Shown here in pieces: positions 1 through 6,647 of a stretch of DNA of 12,580 nt. Source of the DNA: Pavlovales sp. CCMP2436 (taxonomy: Eukaryota; Haptophyta; Pavlovophyceae; Pavlovales); assembly GCA_026770615.1 (NCBI GenBank), contig MU631789.1, positions 37,624 through 50,203 on the forward strand, given 5' to 3'. Below the pieces are notes generated by a model. It made no database searches. It saw only the letters and a program-made list of their open reading frames with translations, and was not told the origin of the DNA. Numbering within the stretch: the stretch's first letter is position 1; every line of letters starts with the position of its first letter. The position numbers and the translations under genes are program-made.

Positions 1-16
1 CTTCTTTGCGGTATGT
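1..16 (+). other. Possible exon end and 5' splice donor
   Basis: The first ten bases are followed directly by GTATGT, a strong donor-like hexamer. They could be the end of the exon that precedes the RFGG-protein exon at 154. The next exon needs a phase-1 donor, which here would read Leu-Leu-Cys-Gly. That does not resemble the Gly/Arg-rich protein, so the link is weak. The 7-base G run at the next exon start also makes the phase uncertain. Confidence 0.25.
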
Positions 17-58
17 TTGCTACCGTTTGCCTTTTAGGGGAGACCTTATACTCTAATC

Positions 59-88
59 TCTCTCTCTCTCTCTCTCTCTCTCCCCCCC
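59..88. repeat. TC dinucleotide run followed by a C run
   Basis: About eleven TC units are followed by a short C tract. This lies in the presumed intron before the exon at 154 and forms a long pyrimidine tract upstream of its TTTTAG acceptor. Confidence 0.85.
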
Positions 89-153
89 CTTCCCTTTCCT
101 CATCTGTCATTCACATATTCTTAACAGTATTTTTGTCACCTTTTAACTTTTAG

Positions 154-887
154 GGGGGGGCGACCGCTTTGCGCCCAGCGGAGGAGATCGCCCGCGATTC
201 GGCGGAGGGGGCGACAGGTAAGCAACCATAACACTAAAAAAAACTTAGAAATATAAGTAACACTATCTGTAGACGGGGTGGTTCTGGCTGACGTTTATAT
301 ATGACCTCGCAATGGAACTTCTGGCCGATCTTCTCTATGAGGGCGGACTCGACGACCTTGTTCAGCACGGTGGCGCTGCCGGGTTTGTGGTCGATCTCGA
401 GGTGCGTCTTGAGCGTCATGCTGGGGAACACCTCGGTCAGGTAAGTGCGGTCCGCGTAACCTCCAACCTCGTTGACCGCAAAGAGCAAGGCATAGACAAA
501 GTCGATGTCCGGGGTGTGGATGCGAAGGCCGTCGGCGGTGGTGGCGCGCATCTGTGTCCCCATGCTGCAGCGTGTGGCGTGTGAGCACTTCTCGCTGGCC
601 TTGATGTTGAAGTGGTTCTTCAATAGCCAGGTCAGGTGCCCCTCTTTTTTCACGAAGAGTAGCATGTCCTTGAGGATGGCCTGGCACGTGTCGTTGGGCG
701 GCCAGACGCAGTCGAGGACGAGGCGCGCGTTGTTGCGCATGACGGTGACCTCGGGCGGTTGAAGTTGAGGGGCTTGGGCTCCTCGGCGATCTTGAAGCGG
801 TCGTTGGAGCGGATGGGCGGCATGTTGTTGTGCGGGTTTCGGGTCCTCTGAAGTTTATATAGATATATATATATATATATGTATATG

Positions 888-928
<41 letters not shown>

Positions 929-2140
929 GGATATATCACCAACTATATATATATGTATATATATATATATATATCACCAACTTTTAGGACAGTTAGACGC
1001 CAATTTGAATCCTTATCAGTAATATACGTATCACTTGTCGCGGCAGAAGGCGGCTGAGGCAGCGATGGCGGCGGGATGGGCTGCGGATGAGCTTGAGTTC
1101 GTTATTTACTGGCTTGTTCATGATTATTTTTAATTTATTTGTTTCTTATTTATTTATGTAATTATTATTATGGGCTTGTGGATGAGCTGCTGACTGTCCT
1201 GGAAGTTGTGCTGGTCTAAGCGCTGCGTCGCCAGTCGCCCATTTTCATCAGCTTCATAAGATCGGCCGACTGGCTGATAGCACTTTCTCATAAGCGATGA
1301 CCATATAATCAGTAACAATTGTAATAATAACCTACTGTTCAGGTTGGGTGGGGACAGCCCCCCCCTCCCCCCCCGCTTCATGGACGACAATCATTTTTAA
1401 AGAATAATAATCAATCTCATCATTATCATCATCATAATGGACAGGGATCCCTCCCGCCCCATGGACGGCTTCGAGCGGCGGAAGGCAGCGCGCGGCGGGG
1501 GTGAGCTTTTTTATTAAATTTCTTTTCATGTCCCCCGACAGAATAAGCAGTACATCACTTTTTGGTTTTTAGCAATCAGCAATATTCAATAAGCAATGAG
1601 CAATTGTCAATGGGCGATGGGAAGGGGGTGAGCAATATATATATTCATATACATATATAATATATAATATATATATATATATATATGCATATATATATAT
1701 GCATATATATATATATATATATAAGCAATAAGCAATGAGTAAGCAATCAAAATTTAGCAATAACCAATAACTAACTCTAAGTAAAAGCAATTAGCAGTTG
1801 GCAATCGACAACTAATAACAAAATGTACCTCCAAAATATGACAACGTGCATAAATAACCAATCGAAAATAAACAATAAATGATAAATCACATGCCGCGAA
1901 CAATTCATAATCATAATCAAAATCCAGCGACAAAGAAGAAGCAAAAAGCAAAAAAGCAAAGGCCTTTAAAGACACAGTCAGTTCTTACCATGAAACAATA
2001 AACAACCGAATAATAAATATTTAATAAATGTTTAGGCAGCGCGATGGCTAGCACAATTGCGGGCAGGGAGCGTCGCGACTCGGGCATCTCGGCTGGTAAT
2101 AATAATACTAATACTTAAATATTATTAATAATAATAATAA

Positions 2141-2174
<34 letters not shown>

Positions 2175-3185
2175 GTACTATTGTCATAGTCATACCCATA
2201 TTCATACCCATACTCACACTCATACTCATACCTATGCTCACAGTACTCATACGTATACTTATACTCCTTATACTCATACTTATACTCCTTAAAATCATAC
2301 TCATATTCATACGCATACTCATAGTACTAATACTAATACGAATGATAGGGGGCGAGCGGCCGCGGTTTGGGGGAGCAGACCGTGCCGGGAGCGCGGGAGG
2401 GGGCGCCAGCCGGTTTGGGGGTGAGCTAAAAGTAATGAGTATTATAACACCGCCAGCCAGAACCCCCCTTCATGAATATATAACTGTATATAATTATGCA
2501 ACTAAATCACTACATAGTAATAAATTCAAATCCCCATGCGAATTAAACTAATGCTAGTGATACGAATACTAATCATACGAAAATGAATACGTCCCTGTGC
2601 TAGAAAAACGTGCCCCTTGGCCCGAGTGTTTCTCAACGCTGGGGTTCGGTGGGGACTTTTCGGGAGCAGACGTTAAAATTAGCAGATTACACACTACTCA
2701 GGGTATCCGTGTGCTCTTACCCTCGGCCCGAGTGTTTTCTAAACGCTTGGTGAGCTGGCCGTATCAAGGGACGGACGTTAATCTAGCAAATGACGCAATT
2801 CTCAGGGGGCGAGCGCAGCGGAGGGGGCGGCCGGTTCGGGGGGGAGCGTAGCGAGCGTCCGAGGCAGAACCCGGAGGACCGCTTCGAGAAGGACATGAAG
2901 CGCCCCCCCCGGCGCGACACGCCCTACACCGACGTCCGCGCGACAGCTGCGAAGGACGGTGCGCGCGACTGTAGCTGCTGTTATTAGTATTAATGTCATT
3001 ACTTGCAATTTTTGTTTATATTGGTGGTGTTGCTGTCATGAGAAGGAGAGGAATGACGGTTAACAAAATGAAAAAAAAGTATTCTCCTTAATATTATACT
3101 AATAACGATATTAACAGGCAAGCCCTCCTTCCGCGTGGTCAAATTTGTGACCTCCAACTACGACATCAGCGACGAAGGACAGTAG
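154..3185 (+). CDS. Spliced RFGG/Gly-Arg-rich protein, C-terminal six exons
   Basis: Reconstructed by hand from splice sites and reading frame. Exons are 154-217, 1445-1500, 2036-2095, 2349-2420, 2806-2958 and 3118-3185, joined by GT-AG introns (donors GTAAGC, GTGAGC, GTAATA, GTGAGC, GTGCGC; acceptors TTTTAG, ACAG, TTTAG, ATAG, CTCAG, ACAG). Every junction keeps one frame, giving about 156 residues that end at TAG 3183-3185. The N-terminal part seen has GGDRFAPSGG and DRPRFGGGGD; exon 4 has RPRFGGADR and SRFGG; exon 5 has GGGGRFGGERSERPR. A charged segment follows (NPEDRFEKDMKRPPRRD), and the tail is FRVVKFVTSNYDISDEGQ. RGG/RFGG low-complexity tails are typical of RNA-binding proteins, translation factors and helicases; that role is inference, and no folded domain is visible. 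The true N-terminus lies upstream of the window or is missed. Exons 3, 4 and 5 are symmetric phase-1 exons, so skipping any of them would keep the frame. Confidence 0.72.
234..847 (-). CDS. Uncharacterised protein nested in an intron, one frameshift
   Basis: On the minus strand an acceptor (ACTTCAG) at about 848-853 opens a coding stretch RTRNPHNNMPPIRSNDRF, then KIAEEPKPLNFNR. The frame changes near 752-760. The other frame then runs from VTVMRNNARLVLDCVWPPND through AILKDMLLFVKKEGHLTWLL, MRATTADGLRIHTPDIDFVY and LNKVVESALIEKIGQKFHCE to a stop at 234-236. Codons in both parts end mostly in C or G, and the antisense plus-strand frames look like shadows. Adding one C to the short C-run at the break would unite the frames into about 200 residues, so this is either a sequencing error in a homopolymer or a real mutation. 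I do not recognise the family. It contains predicted mixed helix/strand sequence and no obvious membrane segment. A weak donor (GAG|GTCATA, near 293) would allow a further exon and remove the AT-rich C-terminal residues. It lies antisense inside intron 1 of the RFGG gene. Confidence 0.55.
857..976. repeat. AT microsatellite with small inverted repeat
   Basis: Long (AT)n tracts with GT interruptions lie upstream of the nested minus-strand segment. Between the tracts is AGTTGG, a short AT spacer and CCAACT, which can form a hairpin. The phrase ATATATCACCAACT occurs twice. Confidence 0.9.
1154..1321 (-). pseudogene. Coding fragment with ATQRxDQHN tail
   Basis: The minus-strand frame reads KCYQPVGRSYEADENGRL, then ATQRLDQHNFQDSQQLIHKP, and runs into ATT repeats before its stop. 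The ATQRLDQHNFQDSQ segment matches ATQRSDQHNILNSQ at the C-terminus of the minus-strand ORF at 7337-7851. The DNA is also alike: ACGCAGCGCT, then AGACCAGCACAAC, then CAGTCAG. This looks like a truncated copy of the same family, extended into simple sequence. The upstream part shows no further similarity that I can see. Function unknown. Confidence 0.45.
1569..1975. repeat. AGCAAT-type minisatellite with embedded AT array
   Basis: Degenerate units of AGCAAT(A/G)AGCAAT run through 1569-1630 and 1724-1770, split by an AT array at about 1636-1722. Looser AGCAA units continue to about 1960. All of it lies within intron 2 (1501-2035) of the RFGG gene, and no gene was seen here. Confidence 0.75.
2100..2340. 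repeat. AAT trinucleotide array and CATACT hexamer-like array
   Basis: AATAAT units run from about 2100 to 2175. Degenerate CATACT/CATACC units follow to about 2340. Together they fill nearly all of intron 3 (2096-2348) of the RFGG gene. Confidence 0.85.
2613..2808. repeat. Degenerate ~107-bp tandem duplication at an intron 3' end
   Basis: The phrase CGGCCCGAGTGTTTTCTAAACG near 2722-2746 echoes GGCCCGAGTGTTTCTCAACG at 2619-2638. Each is followed by a GGGA..GACGTTAA motif and an ACTCAGGG or TCTCAGGG acceptor (2698-2703 and 2801-2808). The second copy supplies the acceptor used for exon 5. The first carries a matching acceptor and a short open stretch with GFGGDFSGAD, so an alternative exon is possible but unproven. 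Confidence 0.55.
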
Positions 3186-3390
3186 GTCCGGTGTGCACCT
3201 CCGCCTCTAGACGAAGGACAGTAGCCGAGGCACAAGCGGTGCTGCAAGGAGTAGGCGGTGCTGCGAGGAGTAGGCGAAGGCGTGGAGCAAGGCGGAGCAA
3301 GAGGGAGCAAGGTGGTCCGTGCATTTATGAAAGAGCCTCTGATGTATGAAAGAGCCTGGCTACCAGTGTCGACCAAGGGACGGTCTGCAG
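3171..3390. repeat. Short direct repeats downstream of the RFGG stop
   Basis: GACGAAGGACAGTAG, which contains the RFGG gene's stop codon, occurs at 3171-3185 and again at 3213-3227. GCGGTGCTGC(A/G)AGGAGTAG is repeated in tandem near 3236-3276. TATGAAAGAGCCT occurs twice near 3325-3357. No gene or clear polyadenylation signal was identified here. Confidence 0.65.
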
Positions 3391-3517
3391 GGTGGTCTGT
3401 GGGTTTGGCGAGGCGGGGCCTGCAGTGTTGTTAAATAGGTGTTACGTTACAAAGCTCTGGTGTCGCTGCTCAGAACCGAGGTTGAAGCTACCTCCGATCC
3501 GGCAGACACAAACACAT

Positions 3518-3937
3518 GGGTCGAAATCCGAATTAGTGGCGCGATTCTGCACTGGGGAGGGGGAAAAGTTGTGGGCGGGACGAAGTAGTAGACATTCTTC
3601 GCCCTTGCGCGCTAAGTACCAATAGCTGTTGTCAAATAGAGCCCTTCTCGACGGTCGTAGCCCACTTAGTGTTCCTCTTGAGTGCATCTAGGGTCGACAA
3701 TATGCTAAAGGTAACTAACACTTCCGATTCTCAGCGCTCGGAAACGACAAGAAAGTCATAGTTCCCGATAGGGCACAGAGGAGTTAGATGCAGATTCGTG
3801 AATAGGGCGCCGCCTCATTCACGAATCTTCATCTAACACCCCTGTGCCGAACCCGGTTCGTGAGTTACTTCGAAGGATATTCACCGGACTTTTTCGAAAT
3901 TTTACCCCGGACTGGCCACTAATTTGAATTTTGACCC
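3518..3937 (+). mobile_element. MITE copy 1 with GGGTCGAAATCC terminal repeats
   Basis: The left end starts GGGTCGAAATCCGAATTAGT and the right end is its imperfect inverse, finishing TTGAATTTTGACCC. The terminal inverted repeat is about 23 bp. The bases immediately outside are ACAT on both sides, a 4-bp target-site duplication. The 420-bp interior has no long ORF, so the element is non-autonomous. A second copy lies inverted at 4536-4954. A 4-bp duplication occurs in several DNA-transposon superfamilies (for example Sola1, Ginger, Chapaev/CMC), and the termini do not let me choose one. Confidence 0.8.
3772..3848. repeat. Internal hairpin of MITE copy 1
   Basis: GGCACAG..GTTAGATG.AGATTCGTGAAT is followed, after a GC-rich loop of about 13 bases, by its near-complete inverse ATTCACGAATCT.CATCTAAC..CTGTGCC. 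The arms are about 32 bp with a few mismatches. The same structure, with diverged outer arms, is present in the second copy. Confidence 0.85.
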
Positions 3938-4535
3938 ACATTCCGAGACTGAAGTTTTCATATTGAGACAGACCATGTATGTAGTCGCTGCACCCGTTTA
4001 GCTTTGATCTGAATTTTAAAGCGGGCGTCTAATTCATTGTCACCATTATTTAACTGAAATAATTTTTTTATATTGTGAAACTATTGCTTAGTAGCTGCAA
4101 TTGATACGCATGCAGTATATTAATGAAAGGGGGTTCGGGTTGGCGGTGTTTCAAGTTCAAGTCAGGCTGATCTTAGGGCTCCGACGCAAGCTCCTACGCT
4201 CTACGCCGAAGTGAGGAGCTGGTAGAAGTGGTGGATGATGAGGAAGCCGGAAACAAAGTGCTGACTCGCTGTGCAATGCGGGGCCGCCCGACAGTGCGCG
4301 AGCAAGCGAGTCCATTGGTGATCCCACCGATGACGTATCGCTGGGAAGTGATGGGCATGCAGGATAACTCATTTCTATAAATACGTCAGAAGTTAGTTGT
4401 CATATTTATCGTCTGCGGCCAAGTTCGCGGGTGCGCGACCTCCAGCGTGGCTTAGCAAAGCTTCCCTAAGATGCGCGCAGCGACTCAGCTGAGACTCAGC
4501 TGTCGGTATCGGACATGCGCCGGTACATATCCGAA
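3938..4535. other. Spacer between the two inverted MITE copies
   Basis: About 600 bases with no gene I can support. It contains one copy of a dispersed repeat (4116-4166) and a small direct repeat of GACTCAGCTG near 4490-4502. A 71-codon minus-strand open frame at 4157-4372 has no recognisable motif and is probably chance. Confidence 0.5.
4116..4166 (+). repeat. Dispersed ~50-bp repeat, copy A
   Basis: TATATTAATG, then GGGGGTTCGGG(T/C)TGGCGGT, then GTTTCAAGTTCAAGTCAGG, occurs here and again at 5564-5616 in the same orientation. The copies differ by a few substitutions and a 2-base indel. Confidence 0.8.
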
Positions 4536-4954
4536 GGGTCGAAATCCGAATTCGTGGCCAGTCCGGGGGAAAATTGCGGAAATCCGGTTAAAATCCTCCG
4601 GAGCAAATCACGAACCGGTGGTGGTACACAAAAGTTAGTTGCAGATTCGTGGATGGGGCGGGCGCCCCATTCACGAATCTGCGACTAACTTTTGTGTGCC
4701 ACTTCGGGAACCATGACTTTCTTTTCGCTTCAGGATGCTGAGAATCGGAAATGTTAGTTACCTTTAGCATGTTGTTGACCCCAGAGGCACCTGAAAGGCA
4801 CACGAGGTGGACTCCGACCGTCGAGGAGGGCTCTATTCGACATCAGTTATCGACACTTGGCGCGCAGGGGTGACCAATGTCTACTTCTTTGTCCAGGCCA
4901 CCACTTTCCCCCCTCCCCAGTGCGGAATCGCGCCACTAATTCGGATTTCGACCC
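4536..4954 (-). mobile_element. MITE copy 2, inverted relative to copy 1
   Basis: Read on the minus strand this 419-bp unit starts GGGTCGAAATCCGAATTAGT and follows copy 1 through GGCGCGATTC.GCACTGGGGAG and onward, including the segment around CTAA(A/C)GGTAACTAACA. On the plus strand it runs from GGGTCGAAATCCGAATTCGT to ATTCGGATTTCGACCC. The flanks are CGAA on each side, a 4-bp target duplication different from that of copy 1. This independently supports the element boundaries. Confidence 0.8.
4621..4702. repeat. Internal hairpin of MITE copy 2
   Basis: GTGG.ACACAAAAGTTAGT, GCAGATTCGTG and ATGGGGCG form the left arm, and GGCGCCCCAT through ACTAACTTTTGTGTGCCAC the right arm. The arms are about 40 bp with roughly three mismatches and almost no loop. 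It is tighter than the hairpin in copy 1. Confidence 0.9.
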
Positions 4955-4994
4955 CGAATGCTAGAGGAAGACCCTAGGTAACTGAACAGCTAGG

Positions 4995-5055
4995 TGTTGT
5001 AGATGCACCAGTGGGGTCCGGGAGACCGTTTCCGAGGCCGGACGTATTTATCGAT
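4995..5055 (+). repeat. Dispersed ~61-bp repeat, copy A
   Basis: TGTAGATGCACCA, GGGAGACCGTTT, GGCCGGACGT and TTTATCGAT occur in the same order and spacing at 9301-9363. This copy lies directly upstream of the long-TIR element at 5067. Confidence 0.75.
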
Positions 5056-5066
5056 ATGAACACACA

Positions 5067-5548
5067 TATATATTAGCGACTCAGCATGGATCAACAGGTG
5101 TTTTTCAGTCACTGGCTTGGTCGACGTCAGGCTGAGGTCGAGCGATCGAGCCAAACCCTCATGCACCATTACTCACACCAAAGGGTGTGAGCACACACAG
5201 TCCCGTTCGGGAATCGTACCTTCGTTCGTAAAGGCGAGCATGGCCACTTCGCCCAATGCCTGCGCCGAGTGCTGCGAATGCACTGCTTTCTTTCAGTTGT
5301 TTTAAATATTGCCAAAATAGCCCCGCCTTTTTTGCTGAATTCGGAGGGTGGTGCCGGGACGCTGCGCCCCGGGAGGCTCGCCCGCGCGCGGCGAAAAGGC
5401 CCCACGGCACGTAAGAGGGCGCTCGAAGGCCGCGCATTACCCGTACCGTGCCACCCCGCACGCGTGCTAAGTCAATACATCCTGGAAACGTCGACCAAGC
5501 CAGTGACTGAACAACACTTGTTGAACCATGCTGAGCCGCTGATATATT
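5067..5548. mobile_element. Non-autonomous element with ~60-bp terminal inverted repeats
   Basis: The left end (about 5067-5128) carries AGCGACTCAGCATGGATCAA, then CAGTCACTGGCTTGGTCGAC. The right end (about 5488-5548) carries the inverse, with GTCGACCAAGCCAGTGACTG and CCATGCTGAGCCGCT. The arms span about 60 bp with a few mismatches. The AT-rich outer bases make the exact ends and any target duplication uncertain. The interior holds a perfect small hairpin, CTCACACC/GGTGTGAG, at 5172-5191, and a GC-rich core. A 100-codon minus-strand open frame covers most of the element (5159-5461) but shows no transposase motif. It is unlike the MITE at 3518. Confidence 0.7.
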
Positions 5549-5563
5549 TATGATAGGGATTCA

Positions 5564-5616
5564 TATATTAATGTTAGGGGGTTCGGGCTGGCGGTACGTT
5601 TCAAGTTCAAGTCAGG
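5564..5616 (+). repeat. Dispersed ~50-bp repeat, copy B
   Basis: This is the second copy of the repeat at 4116-4166. It sits between GGGATTCATATATTAAT and GGGATTCGTACATATTAAT, a direct repeat that could be a duplication footprint of its arrival. Confidence 0.75.
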
Positions 5617-5641
5617 GGATTCGTACATATTAATATAGGAT

Positions 5642-5664
5642 AATATATATATATATATATATAT
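5642..5664. repeat. AT dinucleotide array
   Basis: About eleven AT units lie immediately before the coding-like segment that begins near 5666. Confidence 0.9.
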
Positions 5665-5665
5665 A

Positions 5666-5850
5666 CGTCCTGGAAACCCGACTCTGAAGGATCCAGCCAC
5701 TACCCCAGCCGCACAAGACCAGGCATCCTGGCGCAAACTGATGAGACTACCGGACGTGAAACCCATCTTCAAGAAAACCCGAACGAAATCGCCTGCTCGG
5801 AGCTCTGTCGGCGCTTTGGTACCACCGCAAGGTAACGCAGTGTGACGCTC
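5666..5850 (+). pseudogene. Possible degraded coding fragment
   Basis: The plus-strand frame reads PGNPTLKDPATTPAAQDQ, then SWRKLMRLPDVKPIFKKTRT and SPARSSVGALVPPQG to a TGA at about 5848. It has no start codon and no clear acceptor upstream. A donor-like AAG|GTAACG lies at about 5832. The minus strand is also open here (ELRAGDFVRVFLKMG, then GVVAGSFRVGFPG) and could equally be the coding strand; a GDxVRV motif occurs in some retroelement integrase C-termini, but the match is too short to claim. Either way it is truncated by the AT array. Confidence 0.3.
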
Positions 5851-5869
5851 AGATGCTGACACCCGGGCC

Positions 5870-6057
5870 TCCTGGACGCAGAGACTGCGCCCCAGGCGGT
5901 AGAAGGGGCATCATTACATAACATAACATAACTAGTTGGGTAGCGGGCGGGCATATCTATTGGCCGATTACTGACCCGCCGGCTCGCGGATAACGGGGCG
6001 CACGCAATCGCCCATGCGTACGCGTAATACACGATAGTACCAGGCCGCGCACAAGCA
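5870..6057. other. Region without a supported gene
   Basis: This holds a short ATAAC pentanucleotide run (ACATAACATAACATAAC, about 5917-5933) that also appears near 10640 and 10760, and moderately GC-rich sequence open on the minus strand. No domain or splice structure was recognised. Confidence 0.5.
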
Positions 6058-6145
6058 GTCAGCAGAGCGAGCAGAGCAAGCAGAGCGAGCAGAGCGAGCA
6101 AAGCGAGCTGAGCGAGCAGAGCGAGCTGAGCGAGCAGAGCGAGGG
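6058..6145. repeat. 9-bp minisatellite GCAGAGCGA
   Basis: About nine tandem copies of GCAGAGCGA, with variants GCAGAGCAA, GCAAAGCGA and GCTGAGCGA. Because the period is a multiple of three, all frames stay open: minus-strand Leu/Ala repeats and plus-strand Arg/Ala/Glu repeats. These frames need not be coding. Confidence 0.9.
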
Positions 6146-6184
6146 CGGCCGCCATGTTGCCGCCGAACTTAAAAAAACTACAAA

Positions 6185-6642
6185 CAGGCAGAGTGGCCCG
6201 GAACGGCTACTTGCTCTGTTCTAAACGTTCTGGAACGCGTTTTCAGGGGTATAGAGGGGGTTGGTTTCCAGCGTAAAACATGTGTGCTGTACCCTGGAAT
6301 TATAAAAGAGTTTTGCGCACTGATAATGGTCGTCTTGGACTACGTCTGGGACGATATTTGAATACAGAGTTTTAAGTAAAACTTGAAAATTGTATTTACA
6401 GGGTATATCACACATCGACGAATCGTGCATTGGCGGAAACCAACCCCCTCTATACCCCTGGCGTTTTGAAGCCTGCCGTTTAGAACGGCGCACCAGCACA
6501 TAGGGATAAATGTTAAAACCTTTTTAAAAAGGCCTGCATTTTTTTTCGGTGCCTTAAAAACGTTCCGGAGCGCGTTCTAAGGCTCGCTGTTCTCAACGCA
6601 AACGTTTTTCGGGCCACTCTGCTGAAACAGCAGAGTGGCCCG
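6185..6642. mobile_element. Fold-back element with CAGNAGAGTGGCCCG ends
   Basis: CAGGCAGAGTGGCCCG at 6185-6200 is inverted at 6610-6624 (CGGGCCACTCTGCTG) and repeated in direct orientation at 6628-6642, three bases further on. Inside are perfect 26-bp inverted arms, CAGGGGTATAGAGGGGGTTG plus GTTTCC at 6244-6269 and their inverse at 6435-6460. Weaker symmetry extends on both sides (GTTCTAAACG; TGTGTG.T.TACCCTG). No clear target duplication was found; AAA flanks both sides of the 6185-6624 version. A 92-codon minus-strand frame (6221-6499) spans the palindrome and has no known motif. The right end abuts a broken Sel1 repeat. Confidence 0.7.
6610..6642. repeat. Perfect 15-bp stem hairpin at element edge
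   Basis: CGGGCCACTCTGCTG, a 3-base AAA loop and CAGCAGAGTGGCCCG form a perfect inverted repeat. It may be two element ends lying back to back, or a terminal hairpin of a single element. Confidence 0.95.
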
Positions 6643-6647
6643 AACTT

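Larger units (their letters stand above)
218..1444 (+). other. Intron 1 of the RFGG gene, host to antisense coding sequence
   Basis: This 1227-base intron starts GTAAGC and ends ACAG. It contains the minus-strand coding segment 234-847, an AT microsatellite, and a second minus-strand coding scrap near 1154-1321. The bases at 1030-1120 are GC-rich and open in several frames on both strands (plus-strand Ala-rich, minus-strand MNKPVNNELKLIRSP), but no convincing splice pair was found there. Confidence 0.6.

Noticed and set aside
312..584. Plus-strand open frame of 90 codons, opposite the nested segment
   Set aside because: It is antisense to the better codon-biased minus-strand frame, and its composition fits a shadow.
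2125..2322. Minus-strand Met/Ser/Ile-rich open frame
   Set aside because: It is entirely a product of the CATACT and AAT arrays within an intron.
4131..4166. tRNA-like GGTTCGGG and TTCAAGTTCAAGTC
   Set aside because: No cloverleaf can be drawn around it and the same phrase is a dispersed repeat.
5159..5461. 100-codon minus-strand frame inside the long-TIR element as a transposase
   Set aside because: There is no catalytic motif, it is too short, and several overlapping frames are equally open in this GC-rich stretch.
6221..6499. 92-codon minus-strand frame inside the fold-back element as a gene
   Set aside because: It spans both arms of a perfect inverted repeat and has no recognisable domain; probably chance.
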